From Candidatus Gerdarchaeota archaeon (GTDB lineage: Archaea; Asgardarchaeota; Heimdallarchaeia; JABLTI01): a stretch of 9,631 bases of DNA. A program made the translations under genes and the position numbers. Positions 4,822 through 9,631 of the stretch are shown piece by piece (position 1 is the first letter of the stretch; each line of letters opens with the position of its first letter). The DNA is taken from NCBI GenBank assembly GCA_016839405.1, contig JAEOUJ010000081.1, positions 1-9,631 on the forward strand, written 5' to 3'. The notes under the pieces are model-generated. The model ran no database searches and had not been told where the DNA came from. It saw only the letters and a list, made by a program, of their open reading frames with translations.

Positions 4822-7019
4822 TGGTGTTTTATATGGTTGTCATAAAATTAGATGACTTAGGCGAAGTCGAAATAAGTAAGAAATTGAAAGCTGACATAAA
4901 CATCACTGCAAAACAATTTTTCGAAAAATTCCCAGACATATCTGATAAATTATCTCGTGAGGCTAAACAACTAATCATTTATGCTGTTAATAAAAATGAA
5001 GAACCTAAATTAAAAAAATATGCAGATGAGATAAAACATTTCTTCGAAGAAGTAAGAACTAAAATGTCTATGGAATTTGAAGCTGAAGAAACTGAGGAAG
5101 AAGAAGAAGCAGAGGAATTAAAAGGCGAACAAATGGATGAGCCAATTATTCCTGAAGAAGATGAACTAGAAACATTTGATGAAGACACAGGCGAAAGTGA
5201 AGGTAAGTTAACTATGGTAAAAGAAAGAAAAGATGATACAAATCTTGTACCAATATTTATTGAAGAGCATTTTGAAGTCTTCTATGAACATGATGGTACT
5301 CCCTCAATTAAAGATCGAATTAAGAAAGGTTTAGTTAAATTGGAAAATATCTCTGACAAAGATCGTCTATGGGACATTGATTTGAAATTAGCAAATTGTT
5401 CAAATACTTCTTTAGATGAGGAATCAATTTCAATTAAAGAATTAGAACCAAATGACTCTTTCGAGAAGGAATATCAAATTAATGTTGATGTTACCCCTGA
5501 ATTAGAAGTTAAGGAATTTATATCAACTATTAATGATCCTGAATTACAATCTTTCTCTTTAGGAGTTAATACAGATAATGAAGTCTATATGAAAATTCAA
5601 TTATTGAATACCGCGGATAATGAATTAAAGAATATTGAGCTTTTCAAGGAATTATCTAATATTGTAGATAATATTTCAATTAGCTTTACTTCACATGGTA
5701 AAGCTGAAGTAAAAAGAGAAGATGACATAAACAAAGTTTATTGGAATATTGAATCTTTAGAATCCAATGGTGAAGCTAATATTGAACTCAGGGTTAATGT
5801 AAATATTGATGATAAAAATACAAAAGTACGATCAGGCAATATTTCTGTTTCCTATGAATCTCCTCAAACCATAAGTGAATTATCAATTGAGAAATTTGAT
5901 GCTTATACAAACAATGCATTTTCTATTGTTACTAATGAACTTGAAGAAGAGCCAAATACATACGAATGTCAATTTATTTTTGAAAATAAAAGTGATTATC
6001 TAATTCGACTAGTAAATGCTGATGTTTACAAACCAAGAGAGATAGATACGAAATTTGTTGATATTGATCCCTATGATATTCCGGAAATTCCTGCAGGAGG
6101 AAAGTGGGAATCAAATACTTGGAATTTTGAATCTAAACCTGGAAAATATCCAAAATTCAAAACGAAAGTTGAATTTTATACTGTTGCAGATCATATTTTA
6201 TCTACAAAATACAAACTAAATTATACAGATGTTGAACTTGCTGTTGCAGCTTTGGAAGGACAATTGAATTATGATATTGAAGAAATACCTTCATTCAAAA
6301 TTACCACTTTTAATCTAACTGGTAAAGTCACCAATACTGGTGGTGCAAATCTAAATGAAATAACTCTTACTGAAAAGATTCAAGAATCATTTCTTCCACC
6401 AAAAGAAAATGATGTCTCTATACTTATTAATGGAAATGAAATCATAATTCCTGATGGAGCAGTTTCCATTGAACCTGATGATGTTGATACTACAAAAGAA
6501 CACACTATAACAATAAAATTAGATAATCTCAAAGATTCTGATTTTGGCGTTGTTAAACCAAATGATGAAATTACAATTAAATATCCTATAGTTGCTCATA
6601 AACCATCAAAAGGCTCTATCTACAATTCAGATGCTAAGCTTAGTGCAAATACATATCCACCTGGAAAACCAATTGTTCTTGAAGTTGATCCCATTAAAAT
6701 CAATGTAGTTCATGTAAGACATAGCATAGCAAAGAGTAAAGATGTTCAAGCCTTAGATGTTGAAGGCGAATTCCTAATTACAATAACAATCAAAAACATG
6801 GGTGATTCTGAAATAGATAATTATGAGATTACAGAAAAAATATCTAGTGATTTAATTCTTTGGGATGTAACTCATGACCCTGAAGTAGTTGATCAAGCAG
6901 ATCAAAAGATTTTGACATGGAAAATTGACACAATTCAAGCTGGAGAAACACTTGATATTAGCTATAAAATCAAACCAGCTGGTGAATCTAAAGTAAGTGA
7001 AACTCAAGAAAGCGAGTAA
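4821..7019 (+). CDS. Large apparently cytoplasmic protein with tandem DUF11-like beta-sandwich repeats
   Basis: 732 residues, with no signal peptide and no membrane helix. Order: a short N-terminal region (1-25); a helical segment at about 28-83; a very acidic, probably disordered linker at about 84-127, mostly Glu/Asp; then repeated beta-rich domains at about 165-228, 246-346, 353-470, 490-592 and 620-718. The last copies show the DUF11/CARDB-like pattern clearly: G-K-V-T-N-T-G-G (501-508) or IKNMGDSEI (657-665) with an N/G turn, then EITLTEKI or YEITEKISSDL, then LTWKIDTIQAGETLDISYKI (698-717). The fold normally occurs in secreted or surface proteins. I do not recognise the gene; structural scaffold or adhesion-type binding inside the cell is only a guess. 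Start is ATG 4821, but ATG 4833 (MVVIKLDDLG) is equally likely and fits the promoter better. It converges on the AOR gene with 22 bp between stops. Confidence 0.8.
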   Translation: MVFYMVVIKLDDLGEVEISKKLKADINITAKQFFEKFPDISDKLSREAKQLIIYAVNKNEEPKLKKYADEIKHFFEEVRTKMSMEFEAEETEEEEEAEELKGEQMDEPIIPEEDELETFDEDTGESEGKLTMVKERKDDTNLVPIFIEEHFEVFYEHDGTPSIKDRIKKGLVKLENISDKDRLWDIDLKLANCSNTSLDEESISIKELEPNDSFEKEYQINVDVTPELEVKEFISTINDPELQSFSLGVNTDNEVYMKIQLLNTADNELKNIELFKELSNIVDNISISFTSHGKAEVKREDDINKVYWNIESLESNGEANIELRVNVNIDDKNTKVRSGNISVSYESPQTISELSIEKFDAYTNNAFSIVTNELEEEPNTYECQFIFENKSDYLIRLVNADVYKPREIDTKFVDIDPYDIPEIPAGGKWESNTWNFESKPGKYPKFKTKVEFYTVADHILSTKYKLNYTDVELAVAALEGQLNYDIEEIPSFKITTFNLTGKVTNTGGANLNEITLTEKIQESFLPPKENDVSILINGNEIIIPDGAVSIEPDDVDTTKEHTITIKLDNLKDSDFGVVKPNDEITIKYPIVAHKPSKGSIYNSDAKLSANTYPPGKPIVLEVDPIKINVVHVRHSIAKSKDVQALDVEGEFLITITIKNMGDSEIDNYEITEKISSDLILWDVTHDPEVVDQADQKILTWKIDTIQAGETLDISYKIKPAGESKVSETQESE

Positions 7020-7022
7020 GCT

Positions 7023-7040
7023 TTCTTTAGTTCTTTTTTT
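7023..7040 (+). terminator. T-rich terminator between convergent genes
   Basis: T-runs including seven T at 7034-7040 follow the TAA at 7017-7019 and end at the last base before the AOR stop codon. They should terminate the plus-strand repeat-protein mRNA. No clear T-tract for the opposite strand is seen in the 22-bp gap. Confidence 0.5.
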
Positions 7041-7041
7041 A

Positions 7042-8880
7042 TTATATTTCACTTAAATCCAATTCTTTTAATAGATTAGGCATAGGCCTACCTGTAATTG
7101 GATCCCATTGTCTTAATTTATAATATTCTTGTAATTGAATGTCCAAATTTGGTATTTTCCCTTTTGCTCCACCCTCTTGTAATTTATAAGACATAATTTT
7201 TGGCAATCGATCATTTTTTCTTGTGAGACCTAAATTGATGTTTATTAATCGTTTAATATTCGTAATTCTAGTGCCAGCCTTCATAACATCATCTATAGAA
7301 TAATTCCAACCTGTTGCATATTCTAACGCTTGGATAGTGTCTTTAAATGGAGGTAAAGCGAAATGACACATAATTAAAGCATTATAGATGGCTCTAAAAT
7401 CTTGCACTTTTACAGCTACTCTTGCATTTATTAAATCATCAAATCTATCATCTGAATTAAGTGCTAGATCAATTTCAGGTATAGAAACACCAAGACCCAT
7501 TTTATAACCATCACCATTATTATGGCAAGCGCCTCGAGAAGAAGTAGCATAGACTACAGCCATTGAAAAGAATGCTCGAGGATCATGATAAGGCAATTCT
7601 AAGCCATTAACTGTGTGAGCTTCATCGGGCATATTAAATTTGGCAGCTAAAAAATCAGATCCCTCAGCCATTATATCACCTATACCTTCTCTATAAGCTA
7701 ATTTTTCAAGTAATGTAAGTAATGCCTCTATATCTCCCCATTTAGCATTAATGTTTTTCAATAAATCATTAGGTATTATTCCTTTTTCATGTAAATGGAA
7801 CACTAAACCAATAATCATACTTGAGGAAATAGTATCCAAACCAAAATGATTACATAAATAATTAGCTTTAGAAATACCTTTTAAATCATCAATTAAGAGA
7901 TTTGTTCCAAAACCTGCTAATGTTTCATATTCAGGTCCTGCTGTTTGAGGTATAGCATAATTTCCTTTATCGATTTTAACCACTCTACCGCATCCTATTA
8001 CGCAGCTATAACAATGATAACGTTTTACTAAAATTGTTTCTTTCATTCTATTGCCATCAATAGCTTCCGTATTATCCATATGGCCTTTGTACCAATATTT
8101 TACTGGTACATCTCCCCATTTCATTCCACCACTAACGTAAGCAGCTGTTCCAAACATTCTACGTGCAACAGTATTTTCATAGATATCTTTTCTCATTATC
8201 TTACTCAATTCACGCAATTCATCTTGTTTTGCAACTTGTACATCTCGAGTTGATGACTGCAAGACAATTGCTTTTAGGTTTTTAGAACCCATAACAGCTC
8301 CCATGCCTGTTCTTCCAGCAGCCCTATCACCATCATTCATTACTGCAGCAACTTTAACTTTTTTTTCTCCTGCAACACCAATAGTTGCAAAACTAGAGAT
8401 TTTTTCAAAACGTTGTTCTAGCTCTTTCTCTACATCAAAAACATTCTTCCCCCATAAAAATGCAGCATCGATTAATGCGATATCATTATCGAAAATTAGT
8501 AAAGCTTTAGGCTCCACAGCTTTTCCTCTAAAAATAATCCCATCATAACCAAGAAATTTCATGTAAGCACCAAATTTCCCCCCTGAATTGGCTTCACCCC
8601 ATATATTAGTTAGAGGCGATTTTGCACATACAACATGTCTCCCACAATTTGGCGTTTTTGTTCCAGTTAGCGGTCCAGCAAAAAAAGCCAAAGGATTTTC
8701 ACTTGATAATGGATCTAATTCTTTTGTTAAACTTGAATAAAGCAATTTAGCTGCTAGCCCACTTCCACCAATAAAATTCTGATAATCTTCTTGTTTTGGT
8801 TTTAGAACATCAATTTTTTCATCAAGCAAATTTATTTCTAATACTTTTCCTGTATTGCCTTTTATCTCCATTTTTAACAC
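7042..8880 (-). CDS. aor: Tungsten-containing aldehyde:ferredoxin oxidoreductase family enzyme (AOR)
   Basis: Complete at 612 residues, close to the roughly 605 of Pyrococcus furiosus AOR. The family oxidises aldehydes to carboxylic acids in the cytoplasm and passes electrons to ferredoxin, using tungsto-bispterin and one [4Fe-4S] cluster. N-terminal cofactor domain: GPLTGTKTPNCGRHVV (69-84), KSPLTNIWGEANSGGKFGA (87-105). Next is MNDGDRAAGRTGMGAVMGSKNLKA, at 181-204. Cluster ligands are C290, C293 and C297 (CYSCVIGC), with C505 in ALIMCHF as the fourth. Also conserved are GPEYE (315-319), FGLDTIS (346-352), HDPRA (432-436) and RGACH (449-453). The start is GTG 8880, or ATG 8871, which would remove three residues. 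No adjacent maturation or ferredoxin gene is visible, so it looks monocistronic. The subfamily and aldehyde preference cannot be told from these motifs. Confidence 0.96.
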   Translation of the reverse strand: MLKMEIKGNTGKVLEINLLDEKIDVLKPKQEDYQNFIGGSGLAAKLLYSSLTKELDPLSSENPLAFFAGPLTGTKTPNCGRHVVCAKSPLTNIWGEANSGGKFGAYMKFLGYDGIIFRGKAVEPKALLIFDNDIALIDAAFLWGKNVFDVEKELEQRFEKISSFATIGVAGEKKVKVAAVMNDGDRAAGRTGMGAVMGSKNLKAIVLQSSTRDVQVAKQDELRELSKIMRKDIYENTVARRMFGTAAYVSGGMKWGDVPVKYWYKGHMDNTEAIDGNRMKETILVKRYHCYSCVIGCGRVVKIDKGNYAIPQTAGPEYETLAGFGTNLLIDDLKGISKANYLCNHFGLDTISSSMIIGLVFHLHEKGIIPNDLLKNINAKWGDIEALLTLLEKLAYREGIGDIMAEGSDFLAAKFNMPDEAHTVNGLELPYHDPRAFFSMAVVYATSSRGACHNNGDGYKMGLGVSIPEIDLALNSDDRFDDLINARVAVKVQDFRAIYNALIMCHFALPPFKDTIQALEYATGWNYSIDDVMKAGTRITNIKRLININLGLTRKNDRLPKIMSYKLQEGGAKGKIPNLDIQLQEYYKLRQWDPITGRPMPNLLKELDLSEI

Positions 8881-8902
8881 TCATTTTTGTATTTGTGAAT
8901 GA

Positions 8903-8914
8903 TTAATTTTAAAC
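8903..8914 (-). promoter_or_regulatory. TATA box of the AOR gene
   Basis: The minus strand reads GTTTAAAATTAA, centred about 28 nt before GTG 8880. Transcription would then begin at or just before the start codon, giving a leaderless or near-leaderless mRNA, consistent with the absence of a purine-rich ribosome site. The 157-bp gap also holds the divergent promoter of the winged-helix gene. Confidence 0.45.
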
Positions 8915-8992
8915 TTATAGTCTAAATAATTAACTTAATAAAATGATTTTTCCACAAAAACAATACTCATAAAGCTTATTTACATGTCATAA

Positions 8993-9008
8993 TTTAAGAA
9001 TATATTAA
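8993..9008 (+). promoter_or_regulatory. TATA region of the winged-helix/coiled-coil gene
   Basis: TTTAAGAATATATTAA is about 30-45 nt before TTG 9038, so a start near 9022-9030 and a short leader around the GGAG site are expected. Several overlapping AT boxes make the exact element uncertain. Confidence 0.35.
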
Positions 9009-9023
9009 AAAAAAATTGAAATT

Positions 9024-9027
9024 GGAG
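9024..9027 (+). promoter_or_regulatory. Weak Shine-Dalgarno site before a TTG start
   Basis: GGAG lies 10 nt before TTG 9038. The frame has a TGA at 9017-9019 and no in-frame ATG before residue 15 (which falls inside the HTH), so TTG is the only sensible start for a complete winged helix. Confidence 0.45.
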
Positions 9028-9037
9028 AATTGTTAGA

Positions 9038-9631
9038 TTGTCTGAAATTTTAAGTGATTTGCAACTAACTCCTATAGATATGAAAGTTTACCTGACTTTA
9101 TTATCTTCAGGACAATTATCTATAGCTGAAATTGCAGAGTTAGTTGATGAAAAAGTTAGTGATGTTGAAAATAGTGTAAAAAGTTTGATAGATAGAGAAT
9201 TGATCTATACAAATCCTTCCATTGTAAAGAAATTTACAGCAATATATCCATTGATTAAATTATCTGAAAAAGCAAAAGCATCAATTGATACTGTACAAAA
9301 AATAAGCAATGAAATAAGCCAATTTGCAACTGAAAGATCAGATAAACTTGATCAAATTGTTAAGGAACAAAAAGAAGGTATTCAAGAAATTACTTCTACT
9401 TCTAAAGATCAAATTCGCGTTGCCACAGAAAAATCGACTAATGATATTGCAACTGAATTAGATAAATTGATAACAGAAATTAGCCAAATTCTAAATAGTG
9501 AAAAGCAACAAATCTCTCAACTTTCTTTAAGCACAACTACTGAATTAAGTAAGCATTATCAAGAAACTACAGAAGCAGCAGGTAATGTTATTAGCTCAGC
9601 TGTTAGCGATATATCGAATTCGCTAGAAGAA
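9038..9631 (+). CDS. TrmB-like winged-helix protein with long coiled coil (partial, 3' end outside window)
   Basis: 198 codons are present with no stop, so the protein continues beyond the right edge. Residues about 1-75 form a TrmB-type winged helix: LTPIDMKVYLTLLSSG (10-25), LSIAEIAELV with the recognition-helix region SDVENSVKSLIDRELI (41-56), and a beta-wing VKKFTAIYPLIKL (63-75). From about 78 onward it is uninterrupted heptad-like amphipathic helix rich in Glu, Lys, Gln, Ser, Thr and Ile with no Pro, a predicted long coiled coil. No sugar-binding TrmB effector domain is seen in the visible part and no membrane segment. It could be a transcription regulator that oligomerises through the coil, or a chromatin/architectural DNA-binding protein. 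It is divergent from the AOR gene, so control of that gene is possible but unproven. Confidence 0.8.
   Translation, partial: MSEILSDLQLTPIDMKVYLTLLSSGQLSIAEIAELVDEKVSDVENSVKSLIDRELIYTNPSIVKKFTAIYPLIKLSEKAKASIDTVQKISNEISQFATERSDKLDQIVKEQKEGIQEITSTSKDQIRVATEKSTNDIATELDKLITEISQILNSEKQQISQLSLSTTTELSKHYQETTEAAGNVISSAVSDISNSLEE

Noticed and set aside
4979..5188. Minus-strand open frame rich in serine
   Set aside because: It is the antisense of the Glu/Asp-coding acidic linker (GAA/GAG read backwards gives TTC/CTC and, in shifted frame, Ser codons); a compositional artefact.
8303..8548. Plus-strand open frame of 81 codons
   Set aside because: It lies wholly inside the well-supported AOR gene on the other strand, encodes a low-complexity product and has no ribosome site or family resemblance.
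1..9631. A defence island, CRISPR array, insertion sequence or a single multigene novel system
   Set aside because: No spaced direct repeats, transposase, integrase, nuclease or ATPase motifs were seen, and orientation flips at nearly every gene, so linking these genes into one system would be speculation.

Overview
This is an AT-rich window that reads as archaeal chromosome. Promoter-like TATA boxes (TTTAAATA, TTTAAA/TATAAAT types) lie about 20-30 nt upstream of several starts. Gene ends are followed by T-rich tracts rather than GC hairpins. Starts mix Shine-Dalgarno-led and apparently leaderless forms, and GTG/TTG starts are common. The gene content (tungsten aldehyde:ferredoxin oxidoreductase, membrane pyrophosphatase, DUF1847, a TrmB-like winged-helix protein with a long coiled coil, DUF11-like repeats) suits an anaerobic archaeon. 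An Asgard/Promethearchaeota-type genome is my best guess, but no lineage-specific marker is present and this is inference only.

Layout. Positions 2-955 (minus) hold the N-terminal 318 residues of a membrane-bound ion-translocating pyrophosphatase that runs off the left edge. Divergent from it is a 271-residue protein that looks like two PAS domains with no output domain (1161-1976). A DUF1847 cysteine-rich protein (2071-2691) follows. It converges with, and overlaps by 14 nt, a minus-strand surface protein (2678-4051) with a signal peptide, LVIVD-like propeller repeats and a C-terminal membrane anchor. Divergent from that is a flavoredoxin/flavin-reductase-family protein (4139-4696). Then comes a 732-residue protein (4821-7019) with an acidic linker and a tandem array of DUF11-like beta-sandwich repeats but no export signal; a near-perfect 31-bp inverted repeat surrounds its TATA box. 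It converges on a complete AOR-family tungsten enzyme (7042-8880, minus). Divergent from AOR is a winged-helix protein with a long coiled coil (9038 to the right edge and beyond).

How the genes relate. Orientation changes at almost every gene and there is no convincing multigene operon, so these are mostly single transcription units sharing divergent promoters or convergent terminators. AOR (aldehyde oxidation with ferredoxin reduction), pyrophosphatase (PPi-driven ion pumping) and the flavin protein fit anaerobic energy metabolism, but nothing in the sequence ties them into one pathway. I do not see a defence system, mobile element, CRISPR array or RNA gene. The most unusual items are the apparently cytoplasmic DUF11-like repeat protein with its operator-like palindrome, the winged-helix/coiled-coil protein, and two conservative substitutions at the ion gate of the pyrophosphatase.
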